Positions 51,029 through 61,588 of a stretch of 64,000 nt of DNA are shown piece after piece. Source of the DNA: Ammonifex thiophilus. GTDB lineage: Bacteria > Bacillota > Desulfotomaculia > Desulfotomaculales > Ammonificaceae. The first letter of the stretch is position 1; each line of letters opens with the position of its first letter. The notes below the pieces were generated by a model. That model did not search any database, had not been told where the DNA came from, and saw nothing but the letters and a program-made list of their open reading frames with translations. Both the position numbers and the translations under genes were made by a program. The stretch covers positions 62,001 through 126,000 of the forward strand of contig NZ_QSLN01000002.1 in NCBI RefSeq assembly GCF_003368535.1. The letters are read 5' to 3'.

Positions 51029-51520
51029 TCACCTCGTTTTAAGCCGCTTTTCCACGTAAGGGATAAGCCCTCCCGCCGCGATGATCTCCTGCATGAAGGG
51101 AGGAATAGGGCGAGCTGTGAACACCTCTCCGGTATCCAGCACCTCTATTCGGCCGCTCTGGAGATCCACCCGCACCCGGCTCCCCGCCGGAATGCGGGGG
51201 GCATCGGGACACTCCAGCAGGGGAAGGCCGATGTTGAAGGCGTTGCGGTAAAAGATCCGGGCGAAGCTCTGGGCTACGACGCAGGCCACCCCCGCCGCCT
51301 TGATGGCTAGGGGAGCGTGCTCTCTGGAAGAGCCGCAGCCGAAGTTCACCCCCGCCACGATGACATCCCCCGGGCGCACCTCTTTGGCGAAGCTGGGGTC
51401 GGCATCTTCCAAGCAGTGCTTCGCCAGCTCCGCCGGGTCGCTGGTATTAAGGTAGCGGGCCGGGATGATGAGGTCGGTGTCGATGTGGTCGCCGAATTTA
51501 AAAACCCTGCCCTCGATCAC
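51029..51520 (-). CDS. leuD: 3-isopropylmalate dehydratase small subunit
   Basis: This 163-residue subunit has the swivel-domain motifs [37 protein letters not shown] and [19 protein letters not shown] 51520 follows GGAGGTGGT and overlaps leuC by 4 bases; a longer open frame upstream lies inside leuC. It works with LeuC, and probably also on citramalate made by CimA. Confidence 0.95.
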   Translation of the reverse strand: MIEGRVFKFGDHIDTDLIIPARYLNTSDPAELAKHCLEDADPSFAKEVRPGDVIVAGVNFGCGSSREHAPLAIKAAGVACVVAQSFARIFYRNAFNIGLPLLECPDAPRIPAGSRVRVDLQSGRIEVLDTGEVFTARPIPPFMQEIIAAGGLIPYVEKRLKTR

Positions 51521-52782
51521 GCTTGTACCACCTCCGAAGGATGGGCTAGGCGGCCGAGCACGGCCGAAGCCGCCGCCACCGCCGGGCTGGCCAAGTATAC
51601 CTCGCTTTCGGGATGTCCCATCCTGCCCACGAAGTTGCGGTTGGTGGTGGCCACCGCCCGCTCTCCCTTCGCCAGGACTCCCATATGCCCTCCCAGGCAG
51701 GGCCCGCAGGTGGGGGTGGAAACAGCCCCTCCTGCCTCCAGGAAAACCTCGATCAGGCCTTCCTTTAAAGCCTGGCGGTAAATCTCCTGAGTGCCCGGGA
51801 TGACGATCAGGCGCACATAAGGGTGAACCTTCTTCCCCTTGAGCACCTGGGCCGCCACCCTCAGGTCTTCCAGGCGCCCGTTGGTGCAAGATCCTATAAC
51901 CGCCTGGTCGATGGTTATATGGGTAACCTCGGTTACCGGGCGGGCGTTAGCCGGAGAGTGGGGCAAGGCCACCTGGGGTTCGAGTTGGCTCACGTCGAAC
52001 TCGTAAACCGCCTGGTAGCGGGCATCGGGGTCGCTACGGAAAAACTTGTAGGGGCGGCGGGCCCGGCCTTCCAGGTAAGCGGCGGTTTTTTCGTCGGGAG
52101 CAATGATTCCGTTTTTAGCCCCGGCCTCCACCGCCATGTTGCACATGGTGAAGCGCCCGTCCATGGAGAGTCCCTCGATCACCGGTCCGGTGAACTCCAT
52201 GGCACAGTAAAGAGCTCCTTCCACCCCTATTTGCCCTATGGTATAAAGGATGAGGTCCTTGCCCCCCACCCAGGGCTTGAGCTTGCCGGTGTAGACAAAC
52301 TTGAGGGAGGGAGGCACCCGGAACCAGGTCTCCCCCAGGGCCATAGCCGCCGCCAGGTCGGTGGAGCCCACTCCGGTGGCGAAGGCCCCTAAAGCGCCGT
52401 AGGTGCAGGTGTGAGAGTCGGCCCCTATGACCACATCCCCCGCTACTACCAACCCCTGCTCGGGGAGAAGGCAATGCTCGATGCCCATCCGGCCCACTTC
52501 GAAATAGTGAGGGATCCGGTGGCGGCGGGCGAACTCGCGCACCGTCTTAGCTTGCTCGGCCGACTTTATGTCCTTGTTGGGCGTGAAGTGGTCGGGTACG
52601 AGCACCAGGGCGTTCGGGTCGAAGAGGGGAACTCCCAGGCGCTCGAACTCCTTTATGGCCAAAGGAGCGGTGATGTCGTTGGCCAGGAGCACGTCTACCC
52701 GGCACTTTACGATCTCCCCCGGCTCCACGTACTCTTTGCCGGCGTGAAAGGCCAAGATCTTTTCGGTGATGGTCATCCCCAT
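51517..52782 (-). CDS. leuC: 3-isopropylmalate dehydratase large subunit
   Basis: This 421-residue aconitase-family subunit of the shorter archaeal/Clostridia type has [22 protein letters not shown] and [4Fe-4S] cysteines in [11 protein letters not shown] and [12 protein letters not shown] 52782 follows AGAGGTG by 10 bases; a second ATG two codons later is possible. It overlaps leuD and follows leuA by 7 bases. Confidence 0.95.
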   Translation of the reverse strand: MGMTITEKILAFHAGKEYVEPGEIVKCRVDVLLANDITAPLAIKEFERLGVPLFDPNALVLVPDHFTPNKDIKSAEQAKTVREFARRHRIPHYFEVGRMGIEHCLLPEQGLVVAGDVVIGADSHTCTYGALGAFATGVGSTDLAAAMALGETWFRVPPSLKFVYTGKLKPWVGGKDLILYTIGQIGVEGALYCAMEFTGPVIEGLSMDGRFTMCNMAVEAGAKNGIIAPDEKTAAYLEGRARRPYKFFRSDPDARYQAVYEFDVSQLEPQVALPHSPANARPVTEVTHITIDQAVIGSCTNGRLEDLRVAAQVLKGKKVHPYVRLIVIPGTQEIYRQALKEGLIEVFLEAGGAVSTPTCGPCLGGHMGVLAKGERAVATTNRNFVGRMGHPESEVYLASPAVAAASAVLGRLAHPSEVVQA

Positions 52783-52789
52783 AAAGCCT

Positions 52790-54337
52790 TCACACCTCTC
52801 CCTCTGCTTGCTTGGTCCGGTTGCCGTTGAAGTCTGCCGCCAGCTTGTTGAGGGCATCGATGTAAGCTCGGGCGCTGGCCTCCAGGACGTCGGTACTAAT
52901 ACCTCTTCCCAGGTAGGTCTTCCCCCTGTCTTCGTCAGTCACCCGGACGGTGACGCTGCCGATGGCGTCTTTACCCTCAGTCACCGCTTCTATGCTGTAA
53001 GAGTCCAGGCGCAGGTGTCGGCCGGTCAACTTGTCGATGGCTTTGTAGATGGCGTCTACCGGGCCGTTGCCGCAGGCGGCCTCCTCTTTTACCTCTTCCC
53101 CTATCTTCAAGGCCACGGTGGCGGTGGGCACCACAGTAGTGCCGCTGGAGATGTGGAAGTAACGGAGCTCGTAAGTGGAAGGCACCTGCCCTATCTCCTC
53201 CTCCACCAGCGCCAGCAGGTCGTCGTCGGTGATCTCCTTTTTGCGGTCGCAGAGTTCCTTAAAGCGCTGGAAGGCGGCGTTGAGCTCCTCCTCCGAGAGC
53301 TCGTAGCCCAGCTCCTGCAGGCGCACGCGGAAGGCGTGGCGCCCGGAGTGCTTACCCAGGACCAGGCGGGAGCGCGGCACCCCTATCACCGCCGGGTCGA
53401 TGATCTCGTAGGTGGTGCGCTCCTTGAGCACACCGTCCTGGTGGATACCCGACTCGTGCGCGAAGGCGTTTTTGCCCACAATGGCCTTGTTGGGCTGCAC
53501 CGGCATGCCGGTGAGGGAGGAAATGAGCTTGGAGGTTCGGTATATCTCCTCGGTCCTAATGCCGGTGGTCACCTGGTATAAGGCGCGGCGGGCGTAAAGG
53601 GCCATGACCACCTCCTCCAGGGCAGCGTTGCCCGCCCGCTCTCCAATGCCGTTGACGGTCACCTCCACCTGCCGCGCCCCGTTGCGGATGGCCGCCAGGG
53701 TATTGGCCACCGCCAGCCCCAGATCGTTGTGGCAGTGGCAGCTTATCACCACTTTCTCTATCCCCGGCGTCTTCTCCCTTATGGTGCGGATGAGCTCCCC
53801 GAATTCTTCGGGGACGGCGTAGCCCACCGTATCGGGAATGTTGACCACGGTAGCCCCCGCCGCTATGGCCTCGGCCAATACCCGGCAAAGGAAGTCGGGA
53901 TCGGAGCGGGAGGCGTCCTCAGCGGAAAACTCTACGTCGGAGGTATATCTTTTAGCGTAGGCCACCGCTTCCCGCGCCGCTTCCAGCACCTGCTCCCGCG
54001 TCATCCGCAGCTTGTACCGAAGGTGGATGTCGGAAGTGGCGATGAAGGTGTGGATGCGCGGTGCCTCCGCCTCCTTAATCGCCTCCCAGGCCCGGTCTAT
54101 GTCGGCCTGTCGGGCCCGCGCCAGGGCGCAGATGGTTACCCCCCGCACCGCCCGGGCGATCTCCCGGCAGGCGCTAAAGTCCCCCGGCGAGGCCACAGGA
54201 AAGCCCGCTTCGATCACATCCACCCCCAGGCGGGCCAACTGCCGCGCCGCCTCCACCTTCTCCTTGACGTTGAGGCTCACTCCCGGCGACTGCTCCCCGT
54301 CGCGCAGGGTGGTGTCGAAGATGTAAACTCTCTCCAC
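52790..54337 (-). CDS. leuA: 2-isopropylmalate synthase
   Basis: This 515-residue enzyme condenses ketoisovalerate and acetyl-CoA for leucine. Seen are [77 protein letters not shown] and the C-terminal regulatory domain ending [12 protein letters not shown] 54337 lies behind a GGAGG-rich stretch. It is adjacent to leuC-leuD, but leuB is not in the window. Confidence 0.96.
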   Translation of the reverse strand: MERVYIFDTTLRDGEQSPGVSLNVKEKVEAARQLARLGVDVIEAGFPVASPGDFSACREIARAVRGVTICALARARQADIDRAWEAIKEAEAPRIHTFIATSDIHLRYKLRMTREQVLEAAREAVAYAKRYTSDVEFSAEDASRSDPDFLCRVLAEAIAAGATVVNIPDTVGYAVPEEFGELIRTIREKTPGIEKVVISCHCHNDLGLAVANTLAAIRNGARQVEVTVNGIGERAGNAALEEVVMALYARRALYQVTTGIRTEEIYRTSKLISSLTGMPVQPNKAIVGKNAFAHESGIHQDGVLKERTTYEIIDPAVIGVPRSRLVLGKHSGRHAFRVRLQELGYELSEEELNAAFQRFKELCDRKKEITDDDLLALVEEEIGQVPSTYELRYFHISSGTTVVPTATVALKIGEEVKEEAACGNGPVDAIYKAIDKLTGRHLRLDSYSIEAVTEGKDAIGSVTVRVTDEDRGKTYLGRGISTDVLEASARAYIDALNKLAADFNGNRTKQAEGEV

Positions 54338-54362
54338 TAAGCTCCAACCTCCTCGTCTCTTC

Positions 54363-55355
54363 TCATTTCTGCCCCAGCCAGGGCATCATGCGCCTGAGTT
54401 CTTTCCCCACTCGCTCGATGAGGTGCTCTTGCTCCCGCCGGCGGCAGGCCTTGAGTACGGGCTGGTTGGCTTGATTTTCCAGGATCCACTCGCGAGCAAA
54501 CTCCCCGCTCTGGATCTCTTTCAGCACCTGGCGCATCTCTTCCCGAACGTAATCGTTTATGATGCGGGGCCCCACCCGGTAGTCCCCGTACTCTGCCGTG
54601 TTGCTCACTCGCCGGCGCATCTCCGTAAGCCCGCCCTCGTAGATGAGGTCGACGATGAGCTTAAGTTCGTGCAAGCACTCGAAGTAGGCGATCTCGGGTG
54701 CATAGCCCGCCTCCACCAGGGTCTCGAAACCGGCCTTGATGAGGGCCGTCACCCCGCCACAGAGCACGCACTGCTCCCCGAACAGATCGGTTTCGGTCTC
54801 CTCCCGGAAGGTGGTCTCGAACACCCCGGCGCGGGTAAGCCCTATCGCCTTGGCGTAAGCCAGGGCCAGCCCCCGTGCCTGACCGGTGTAGTCCTGGTGC
54901 ACGGCGAAGAGGCCCGGCACCCCCCTGCCCTCGGCATAGAGCCTGCGCAACATGGGACCGGGGCTCTTGGGCGCCACCAGAAAGACGTCCACATGAGGTG
55001 GGGGCACTATCTGGCCGTAGTGGATGTTGAAGCCGTGGGAGAAACCCAAGGCCTTGCCGGGCGTGAGATGCGGAGCGATCTCCTCCCGGTAGACCGCCGG
55101 CTGGTTCTCGTCCGGGATGAGGATCTGAATGATGTCGGCGCTGGCCGCCGCCTCGGCCACCGTCATAACCGGCAGGCCGTCCCGCTCCGCCAGGTCACGC
55201 GAAGGGGAGTCGGGCCTCAAACCCACCACCACATCGAGGCCGCTGTCTTTCAGGTTCTGGGCCTGAGCCCTTCCCTGACTGCCGTAGCCTATTACGGCTA
55301 TTTTCTTTCCCTTAAGGAGATTGAGGTCGGCTGACTCATCGTAAAAGACCTTCAA
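54363..55355 (-). CDS. ilvC: Ketol-acid reductoisomerase
   Basis: This 330-residue class I enzyme has the nucleotide loop [21 protein letters not shown], followed by [11 protein letters not shown] with residues typical of NADPH binding, [10 protein letters not shown], the metal-binding [20 protein letters not shown] and [20 protein letters not shown] 55355 follows AAGGAGG. It acts in valine, leucine and isoleucine synthesis. Confidence 0.97.
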   Translation of the reverse strand: MKVFYDESADLNLLKGKKIAVIGYGSQGRAQAQNLKDSGLDVVVGLRPDSPSRDLAERDGLPVMTVAEAAASADIIQILIPDENQPAVYREEIAPHLTPGKALGFSHGFNIHYGQIVPPPHVDVFLVAPKSPGPMLRRLYAEGRGVPGLFAVHQDYTGQARGLALAYAKAIGLTRAGVFETTFREETETDLFGEQCVLCGGVTALIKAGFETLVEAGYAPEIAYFECLHELKLIVDLIYEGGLTEMRRRVSNTAEYGDYRVGPRIINDYVREEMRQVLKEIQSGEFAREWILENQANQPVLKACRRREQEHLIERVGKELRRMMPWLGQK

Positions 55356-55383
55356 GGGTAAAACCTCCTTCTGGAAGACGTTT

Positions 55384-55878
55384 TTACTCGGCGGTGAGGG
55401 CGCGCGGGCCCCGCAGGAGGGCGAGTTTCCCCGTGCGCACCATTTCTTTTATGCCAAAGGGTCGCAGGGCCTCGATCATGGCCGCTACCTTCCCCTCGTC
55501 CCCCGTCACCTCCACGATAAGCGTCTCGGGGCTCACGTCCACGATGTGCGCTCGGAAAATGTCCACGATCTGAATGACCTCTCCTCGCCGGGGAGGATCG
55601 GCCTGAACCTTTATGAGGGCCAGCTCCCGGTTCACGTGCTCCTCTTTGGTAAAATTCTCCACTTTTATGACCTCGATGAGCTTGTCGAGCTGCCTGGTCA
55701 CCTGCTCGATTACCCGGTCGTCCCCCTCCACCACAATGGTCATGCGGGAAAGGGCCGGATTTTCGGTGCTCCCCACTGCCAGGCTTTCGATGTTGTAGCC
55801 CCGGCGCCGGAAGAGATTGGCCACCCGCGCCAGCACTCCCGGATGGTTCTCCACCAGGACTGAAAGTGTGTGCCGCAT
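55384..55878 (-). CDS. ilvN: Acetolactate synthase small (regulatory) subunit
   Basis: This 164-residue protein begins with an ACT domain ([28 protein letters not shown]) and continues with the IlvN C-terminal domain. It confers feedback control on IlvB. ATG 55878 gives the standard N-terminus; an in-frame GTG lies three codons upstream. It follows ilvB by 13 bases. Confidence 0.95.
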   Translation of the reverse strand: MRHTLSVLVENHPGVLARVANLFRRRGYNIESLAVGSTENPALSRMTIVVEGDDRVIEQVTRQLDKLIEVIKVENFTKEEHVNRELALIKVQADPPRRGEVIQIVDIFRAHIVDVSPETLIVEVTGDEGKVAAMIEALRPFGIKEMVRTGKLALLRGPRALTAE

Positions 55879-55891
55879 ACCTCCCACCCCC

Positions 55892-57550
55892 TTAACCCAG
55901 CATCTTCCCGATGGATTCTCCGGGAGGCACCATGGGCATGACGTTTTCCTCCCGCTCGATGATGAAGTCCAAGAAAACCGGCTTGGGAGAAGCGATAGCC
56001 TGCTCCAGGGCGGGCCGCACCTCTTCGGGTTTGGTTACCCTTATTCCCTCCGCCCCGTAAGCCTCGGCCACCTTGACGAAGTCGGGATTGTAAAGCTCGG
56101 TGTAGGAGTAACGGCGCTGGTAGAAGAGCTCCTGCCACTGCCGCACCATGCCGAGGAAGCCGTTGTTCAAGATGGCCACGTTCACGGGAAGGTCGTAGCT
56201 CACCGCCGTGGCCAGCTCCTGGATGTTCATCTGGATGGAACCGTCCCCGGCGATATCGAAGACTACCTCCTCAGGACAGGCCACCTGTACCCCTATGGCT
56301 GCCGGGAAGCCGAAACCCATAGTTCCTAGGCCCCCGGAGGTGATGAAGGAGCGCGGGCGGGTGAAAGTGTAAAACTGCGCCGCCCACATTTGGTTTTGCC
56401 CCACCTCGGTGGCAATGCGGGCCTTGCCCTCGGTCACTTCCCATATTTGCCGCACAATGAACTGCGGCTTGAGCTTGCCGTTCGCCTCAAAGGTCAGAGG
56501 GTACTCCCGCTTCCAGGTCTCAATCTTCTCCAGCCAGGCCGGGTGAGGGTTCTTCTGCAGAAACTCTATCAAAGCCCTGAGCGCCCGCTTCACGTCTCCC
56601 ACTATGGGAACGTCTACCCGCACGTTTTTACCCAGTTCGGCCGGATCGATGTCGATATGGATGACCTTGGCCTCTGGTGCGAAGGTCTCTATCTTGCCCG
56701 TTATCCGGTCGTCCAGCCGGGTACCCACGGCTATGAGCAGGTCCGATTCGCTCACGGCGTAGTTGGCGTAGCGGGTGCCATGCATCCCCAGCATCCCCAA
56801 AGAGAGGGGATGGTTACCGGGAAAGCCGCCTATACCCATGAGGGTGGTGGCCACCGGGGCCATGATGAGCTCGGCCAGCCGCACCAGCTCCTCGGTGGCT
56901 CCCGAGTGGATGACCCCACCTCCGGCGACAATAACCGGGCGTTCGGAGGTAGCAATGAGCTTGGCCGCCTGCTTGATCCGCTCCGGGTCGGGATCGTAAA
57001 CGGGCCGGTATCCCGGAAGTTTGACTTCCGTTACCGGCTCGTACTCGGTTTCCGCCCCCGAGACGTCGCGCGGGATGTCCACCAGCACCGGTCCGGGGCG
57101 GCCAGTGGTAGCGATGTGGAAGGCCGCTTTTACCACCCGCGCCAGGTCTTTGACGTCCTTGACCAGAAAGTTATGCTTGGTTATGGGCATGGTGATCCCC
57201 GTGATGTCCGCTTCCTGAAAAGCATCCCGGCCGATCAAGCTGGTGGGCACTTGCCCCGTGAAGGCTATCACGGGGCTGGAGTCCATATAGGCAGTAGCGA
57301 TGCCGGTTACCAGGTTGGTAGCTCCCGGGCCGGAGGTGGCTAGGCATACTCCCGGGCGACCGGTGGCACGGGCGTAGCCATCGGCAGCGTGCGCCGCCGC
57401 CTGCTCGTGACGGGTGAGGATGTGCCTTATCTCCCCTTCATAGAGGGCGTCGTAAATGGGGAGGACGGCACCACCCGGATAACCAAATACCACCTCTACA
57501 CCCTCTTCTTGTAAGCACTTAAGGAGAATCTCTCCCCCTGTGAGCCGCAT
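55892..57550 (-). CDS. ilvB: Acetolactate synthase large subunit
   Basis: This 552-residue thiamine diphosphate enzyme has [16 protein letters not shown], the catalytic Glu in [19 protein letters not shown]-like form ([12 protein letters not shown]), [26 protein letters not shown] and the metal motif [18 protein letters not shown] 57550 follows GTGAGGG. It pairs with the adjacent ilvN. Confidence 0.97.
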   Translation of the reverse strand: MRLTGGEILLKCLQEEGVEVVFGYPGGAVLPIYDALYEGEIRHILTRHEQAAAHAADGYARATGRPGVCLATSGPGATNLVTGIATAYMDSSPVIAFTGQVPTSLIGRDAFQEADITGITMPITKHNFLVKDVKDLARVVKAAFHIATTGRPGPVLVDIPRDVSGAETEYEPVTEVKLPGYRPVYDPDPERIKQAAKLIATSERPVIVAGGGVIHSGATEELVRLAELIMAPVATTLMGIGGFPGNHPLSLGMLGMHGTRYANYAVSESDLLIAVGTRLDDRITGKIETFAPEAKVIHIDIDPAELGKNVRVDVPIVGDVKRALRALIEFLQKNPHPAWLEKIETWKREYPLTFEANGKLKPQFIVRQIWEVTEGKARIATEVGQNQMWAAQFYTFTRPRSFITSGGLGTMGFGFPAAIGVQVACPEEVVFDIAGDGSIQMNIQELATAVSYDLPVNVAILNNGFLGMVRQWQELFYQRRYSYTELYNPDFVKVAEAYGAEGIRVTKPEEVRPALEQAIASPKPVFLDFIIEREENVMPMVPPGESIGKMLG

Positions 57551-57579
57551 ACAACCCTCACCCCCAGATATTTGATATA

Positions 57580-59241
57580 TTACCTGGGAAATACAGCTCC
57601 CTGAGCGGCCGACGAAACCAGGCTAGCGTAGCGAGAGAGGTAACCCCGGGTCACCCGCGGGCGGAAGGGAGGAAGGGCCTCGAGGCGCCGAGCCAGTTCC
57701 CCCTCGTCCAGATGTACCTCTAAGCGCCTGGCCGGGATGTCGATGGTGATGAGGTCGCCGTCCTTGAGGGCAGCGATGGGACCCCGCGCCGCTGCCTCCG
57801 GGGAAACGTGCCCGATGGAAGCCCCCCGGGTGGCACCGGAGAAGCGCCCGTCGGTTATGAGGGCCACTTCTTTGTCCCGGCCCATGCCCGCCAGGGCGGC
57901 GGTGGCGGTCAGCATCTCCCGCATGCCCGGGCCGCCGCGGGGACCCTCGTAGCGAATGACGATCACCTCACCCGCGCGGAAGTTGCCAGTCAGGATGGCC
58001 TCCACCGCCTCCTCCTCGCTGTCGAACACCCGCGCCGGGCCTGTGTGCCGCAACATCTCAGGAGCCACTGCCGCCTGCTTCACCACCGCCCCTTCAGGCG
58101 CCAAATTGCCGAAGAGCACCGCCAAGCCTCCGGTGGGGCTGTAAGGATTCTCCACAGGCCTTATCACTTCGGGGCGTCTGACCTGCGCGCCTTTCACGTT
58201 TTCGCGCAGGGTGCGGCCGGTGACCGTAAGCGCCTCCCCTTCGATAAGCCCAGCCTCGAGGAGCAGATTGACCACCGCCGGTATGCCTCCCGCTTCGTCC
58301 AAGTCCTGCAGCCGGTGCACCCCAGCAGGGTCGAGGCGGCACAGGTTAGGCACCCGCTCGCTTATCCGGTTCACCTCGGCCAAGGAGAAGGGAACCCCCG
58401 CCTCATGAGCGATGGCCGCCAGGTGCAGCACGGTGTTGGTGGAACATCCCAGGGCCATGTCTACCGCCAGGGCGTTGCGGAAAGAAGCGGGGGAGAGTAT
58501 CCGGGAAGGGGTAAGCCCCTCTTTGACCAGCTCCACTGCCCGTATGCCAGCAAGTTTGGCTAGGCGCCGCCGGGCCGCGCTCACCGCCGGAATGGTGCCG
58601 TTTCCGGGGAGGGCCAGTCCGAGCACCTCCGCCAGGCAGTTCATGGAGTTGGCGGTGAACATGCCGGCGCAGGAGCCGCAGCCGGGACAGGCCACCTCCT
58701 CCAGCTCCATCAGCTCCTCCTCCGACATCTTCCCCGCCTTCACCCGGCCCACCGCCTCAAAGACGGTGCTCAGGGAGACATCCTCCCCCCGGAAGCGCCC
58801 CGCCAGCATGGGGCCCCCGGAAACCAGGATGGCGGGCAGATCAAGCCTGGCGGCGGCCATGAGCAGGCCGGGAACTATTTTGTCGCACGCCGCCACCAAA
58901 ACCAGGCCGTCCAAGGCATGGGCTTCCGCCATGACCTCCACGCTGTCGGCGATAAGCTCGCGCGAGGCCAAGGAGTACTTCATCCCTTCGTGGTTCATGG
59001 CGATCCCGTCACAGACCCCGATGACGGGGAACTCCAGAGGCACGCCCCCCGCCAAACGTACTCCCGCCTTGACCGCTTCGGTTATGTCCCGCAGGTGTAC
59101 GTGCCCGGGGACGAGCTCGCTGAAAGCGTTGACCACACCGATGAAGGGTCGTTTGAGCTCTTCCGTGGTGAGTCCCAGCGCTTTCCAGAGAGAGCGGTGG
59201 GGAGCCTTTTCTAAACCCTCTTTTGCCCGCCCGCTGCGCAA
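57580..59241 (-). CDS. ilvD: Dihydroxy-acid dehydratase
   Basis: This 553-residue Fe-S enzyme shows [81 protein letters not shown] and [24 protein letters not shown] 59241 follows GAGGAGGG. It is the second gene of the operon, 24 bases after ilvE. Confidence 0.97.
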   Translation of the reverse strand: MRSGRAKEGLEKAPHRSLWKALGLTTEELKRPFIGVVNAFSELVPGHVHLRDITEAVKAGVRLAGGVPLEFPVIGVCDGIAMNHEGMKYSLASRELIADSVEVMAEAHALDGLVLVAACDKIVPGLLMAAARLDLPAILVSGGPMLAGRFRGEDVSLSTVFEAVGRVKAGKMSEEELMELEEVACPGCGSCAGMFTANSMNCLAEVLGLALPGNGTIPAVSAARRRLAKLAGIRAVELVKEGLTPSRILSPASFRNALAVDMALGCSTNTVLHLAAIAHEAGVPFSLAEVNRISERVPNLCRLDPAGVHRLQDLDEAGGIPAVVNLLLEAGLIEGEALTVTGRTLRENVKGAQVRRPEVIRPVENPYSPTGGLAVLFGNLAPEGAVVKQAAVAPEMLRHTGPARVFDSEEEAVEAILTGNFRAGEVIVIRYEGPRGGPGMREMLTATAALAGMGRDKEVALITDGRFSGATRGASIGHVSPEAAARGPIAALKDGDLITIDIPARRLEVHLDEGELARRLEALPPFRPRVTRGYLSRYASLVSSAAQGAVFPR

Positions 59242-59265
59242 GATCTAAAACCCTCCTCAAAAGAT

Positions 59266-60144
59266 TTACTTGTAAATGGGTTCCCCTTCTACCTTAGTTA
59301 ATTCCCGGAAAGCCCGGATGAGCTCTAAGGTAAGCTCCCCGGGGCGACCTTCGCCTATGGGGCGCCCATCGATCTCGATGACCGGCACGATCTCTGCTGC
59401 CGTGCCGGTGAGGAAACACTCCTCGGCGGTAAAGAGGTCGTAGCGGGTGAAGACAGCCTCCCTTACCTCCACCCCCATATCCCGCGCCAGATCCATGACC
59501 GTGTTCCGCGTAATCCCCTCCAGGATGCCGAGGTGGGGGGGAGGGGTTATGAGCACGCCGTTGCGTACGATAAAGACGTTGTCCCCCGTGGCCTCCGCTA
59601 CGTAGCCTTCTTGGGTGAGCATGATGGCCTCCGGCACCCCCGCCAGGTTGGCTTCGATCTTGGCCAGGATATTGTTGAGGTAGTTAAGCGACTTTATGCG
59701 GGGGTTTAAAGCCTCCGGCACGTTGCGCCGGGTGGGTACGGTGATCACCTTCATCCCCCGCTGGTAAAGCTCAGGAGGATAAAGCTGGATCGAAGCCGCG
59801 ATACAGAATACGGTAGGATTGGGGCATTTCCTGGGATCCAGCCCCAGGTCCCCTTTGCCCCGGGTAACCACCAGTCGGATGTACCCGTCCTTTATCTCGT
59901 TGCGGCGGCAGGTCTCCAGCACCACCTCTGTCATCTCATCGCGGCTTAAGGGAATCGTCAGAGCTATGGCCTTGGCCGAGTCGTAGAGACGGTCGATGTG
60001 TTCCCTGAGCTTGAAGACCCGGCCGTGGTAGGCCCGGATGCCCTCGAAGACTCCGTCGCCATAGAGAAGACCGTGATCGAAAACGGAGACTGCGGCTTCC
60101 TCCTCGGGCACGAACCTGCCGTCCAGATAAACGATAAGTCCCAA
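59266..60144 (-). CDS. ilvE: Branched-chain amino acid aminotransferase
   Basis: This 292-residue class IV PLP enzyme has FDHGLLYGDGVFEGIRAYHGRVFKL, the PLP lysine in RIKSLNYLNNILAKIEA, EGYVAEATGDNVFIV, GITRNTVMDLA and ECFLTGTAAEIVPV. TTG 60144 is preferred to a longer start because GGGGGGA lies 6 bases before it and the protein then begins MGLIVYLDGRFV. First gene of the operon under the Ile T-box. Confidence 0.95.
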   Translation of the reverse strand: MGLIVYLDGRFVPEEEAAVSVFDHGLLYGDGVFEGIRAYHGRVFKLREHIDRLYDSAKAIALTIPLSRDEMTEVVLETCRRNEIKDGYIRLVVTRGKGDLGLDPRKCPNPTVFCIAASIQLYPPELYQRGMKVITVPTRRNVPEALNPRIKSLNYLNNILAKIEANLAGVPEAIMLTQEGYVAEATGDNVFIVRNGVLITPPPHLGILEGITRNTVMDLARDMGVEVREAVFTRYDLFTAEECFLTGTAAEIVPVIEIDGRPIGEGRPGELTLELIRAFRELTKVEGEPIYK

Positions 60145-60162
60145 CGCTTCTCCCCCCACGTG

Positions 60163-60229
60163 CAAAGTAAACTAAAGCCTCTCTTCCTGGGCGCACAGAT
60201 AGAGCCTAATGTCCCAGGACGAGAGGCTT
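60163..60229 (-). terminator. T-box terminator hairpin of the ilv-leu operon
   Basis: Long arms (60213-60229 with 60174-60191, one mismatch) flank a ~21-base loop and are followed on the minus strand by TTTAGTTTACTTT. It lies between the T-box sequence and ilvE. Confidence 0.85.
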
Positions 60230-60485
60230 CGCTCCCGCGGTACCACCTGGATTGCCGCCCCCTTACGGAAAGACGGCCACTCGCTGCGTGTCGAAACAAC
60301 ACGCGGTTTTGGTAACGGGTAACCAACCCGGCTAAGGCCTACTGGAGGAGTAAAACCCTCTTTCGACCCGCAGCTCCGGGGCGATAGGGTTCCCGCCTCC
60401 TCCTGGCCGGCTCGCACCTCCCCCGGCTCTCTGAGCAGGAGTCCGCGGCCCTGTCCCCTTCCTCGCCTTTGGCCCGGATAATTTT
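60168..60485 (-). promoter_or_regulatory. T-box riboswitch, apparent Ile specifier, controlling ilvE-ilvD-ilvB-ilvN-ilvC-leuA-leuC-leuD-cimA
   Basis: The minus strand has GGCGAGGAAGGGG (60467-60455), AGAGAGCC (60432-60425), and the T-box AGGTGGTACCGCGG (60248-60235). The specifier before G-CCCCGGAGC reads ATC at 60385-60383, an isoleucine codon. Uncharged tRNA-Ile should allow read-through into the whole operon. This agrees with the content, since all these genes serve branched-chain amino acids. Confidence 0.93.
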
Positions 60486-60491
60486 CCCCAC

Positions 60492-60521
60492 AGTATACAA
60501 AAAACAAAAAGCGGATGTCAA
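60492..60521 (-). promoter_or_regulatory. Sigma-A promoter of the ilv-leu operon
   Basis: The minus strand has TTGACA (60521-60516), an 18-base spacer and TATACT (60497-60492). The -35 sits in the terminator hairpin of the upstream gene, and the spacer is its T-tract. The predicted start lies ~18 bases before T-box stem I. Confidence 0.8.
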
Positions 60522-60528
60522 CATCCGC
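60499..60528 (-). terminator. Intrinsic terminator after amrS
   Basis: GCGGATG pairs with CATCCGC around a 4-base loop (60511-60528), followed on the minus strand by TTTTTGTTTTTT. It lies ~22 bases past the amrS stop and overlaps the ilv promoter. Confidence 0.9.
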
Positions 60529-60549
60529 ACCTTAAATTTTTGCCGCACT

Positions 60550-61563
60550 TTATCTGACAAAAACCCTTCCCACCAGGGGCAGCGCAGCAGAGCAAGAGGC
60601 GCAGAGCCAACTCCCTTCCCCCTCTTTCAGAGCCACCTCCCGGATCTTATAGCCCTCCCGCTTAATGACTGGCCGGCGGCACTCCGGGCAGTAAGTAATG
60701 CCCCCCTCTTCGTCCCAAACGTTTCCCAGGTAAACGTAGCGCAGGTAGCGCCGGGCAATGTCCCGCGCCCGGTAAAGGTCCTCCAGCGGTGTGGGCGGAG
60801 CCGTGAATTCAAAGTTGGGAAAGTAGCGGGAAAGGTGTAGGGGAATGTCGGGACTAAGCCCGGCCAGCCAGGAAGCTAGGGCCTCTATCTCCTCTTCCCC
60901 GGTATTCTCTCCCGTCACCAGCAGGGTGGTAACTTCCAGGTGGCAGCGGCGGTGAACTTGCTCGATGGTTCGCTTTACCGGCTCCAGCCTCCCCCGGCAG
61001 AGCCGGCGGTAAAACTCGTCCCGGAAACTTTTAAGATCGATGTTCATGGCATCCACGTAAGGAAGGAGCTTGCAAAGCGGCTCCTCGTTTATGAAGCCGT
61101 TGGTCACCAGCACGTTCTTGTAGCCAGCCTCTTTAACCAGCTTGGCCGTGTCCAGCACGAACTCGTACCAGACTACCGGTTCCGAGTAAGTATAGGCCAC
61201 CCCTATACAGCGCGGACCCTGAGCTCTGAGCATGTCCAGCACCTGGGCAGGCTCCAAGTTAACGGTGGGCGGGTTTCCCTGGGATATCTCCCAGTTCTGG
61301 CAAAAAAGACAGCGAAGATTGCAGCCCCAGGTCCCCAAAGAGAGGATGGTATGCCCCGGATAAAAGTGGTAAAGGGGCTTCTTCTCTACCGGATCGACGG
61401 CGCAACTGGAACAGGCACCGTAGTTCAAGGTATAAAGCTTTTCTTCCCGGTTTTGTCTTACCCGGCAAAGCCCGGTCTTCCCCTCCTTGACTGCGCACTC
61501 GTGAGGGCAGAGATGACAAACGACCTTCCCGTCCCTTTTTTCGTAAAAAAGCGCTTCCCGCAA
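60550..61563 (-). CDS. amrS: AmmeMemoRadiSam system radical SAM enzyme
   Basis: This 337-residue protein has an N-terminal cysteine-rich stretch (CHLCPHECAVKEGKTGLCRVR), the radical SAM motif GCNLRCLFCQNW, YTYSEPVVWYEF, NGFINEEPL, NIDLKSFRDEFYR, and a C-terminal zinc-like region (YCPECRRP, CASC). It matches the AmrS family, related to pyruvate formate-lyase activases, whose target is not established. It lies 25 bases after the fused MEMO-AMMECR1 gene, so all three parts of the system are present. Confidence 0.93.
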   Translation of the reverse strand: MREALFYEKRDGKVVCHLCPHECAVKEGKTGLCRVRQNREEKLYTLNYGACSSCAVDPVEKKPLYHFYPGHTILSLGTWGCNLRCLFCQNWEISQGNPPTVNLEPAQVLDMLRAQGPRCIGVAYTYSEPVVWYEFVLDTAKLVKEAGYKNVLVTNGFINEEPLCKLLPYVDAMNIDLKSFRDEFYRRLCRGRLEPVKRTIEQVHRRCHLEVTTLLVTGENTGEEEIEALASWLAGLSPDIPLHLSRYFPNFEFTAPPTPLEDLYRARDIARRYLRYVYLGNVWDEEGGITYCPECRRPVIKREGYKIREVALKEGEGSWLCASCSAALPLVGRVFVR

Positions 61564-61588
61564 GCTCCCCTCTCCCCCGGATCAAGTT

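Noticed and set aside
51521-51889. N-terminal extension of leuD
   Set aside because: The added residues overlap leuC in another frame; GTG 51520 with GGAGGTGGT gives a normal LeuD.
54423-55334. Plus-strand open frame (303 codons) opposite ilvC
   Set aside because: It mirrors a clear ketol-acid reductoisomerase and shows no protein-like pattern.
56390-57343. Plus-strand open frame (317 codons) opposite ilvB
   Set aside because: ilvB has all acetolactate synthase motifs on the minus strand; the opposite frame has no ribosome site or recognisable domain.
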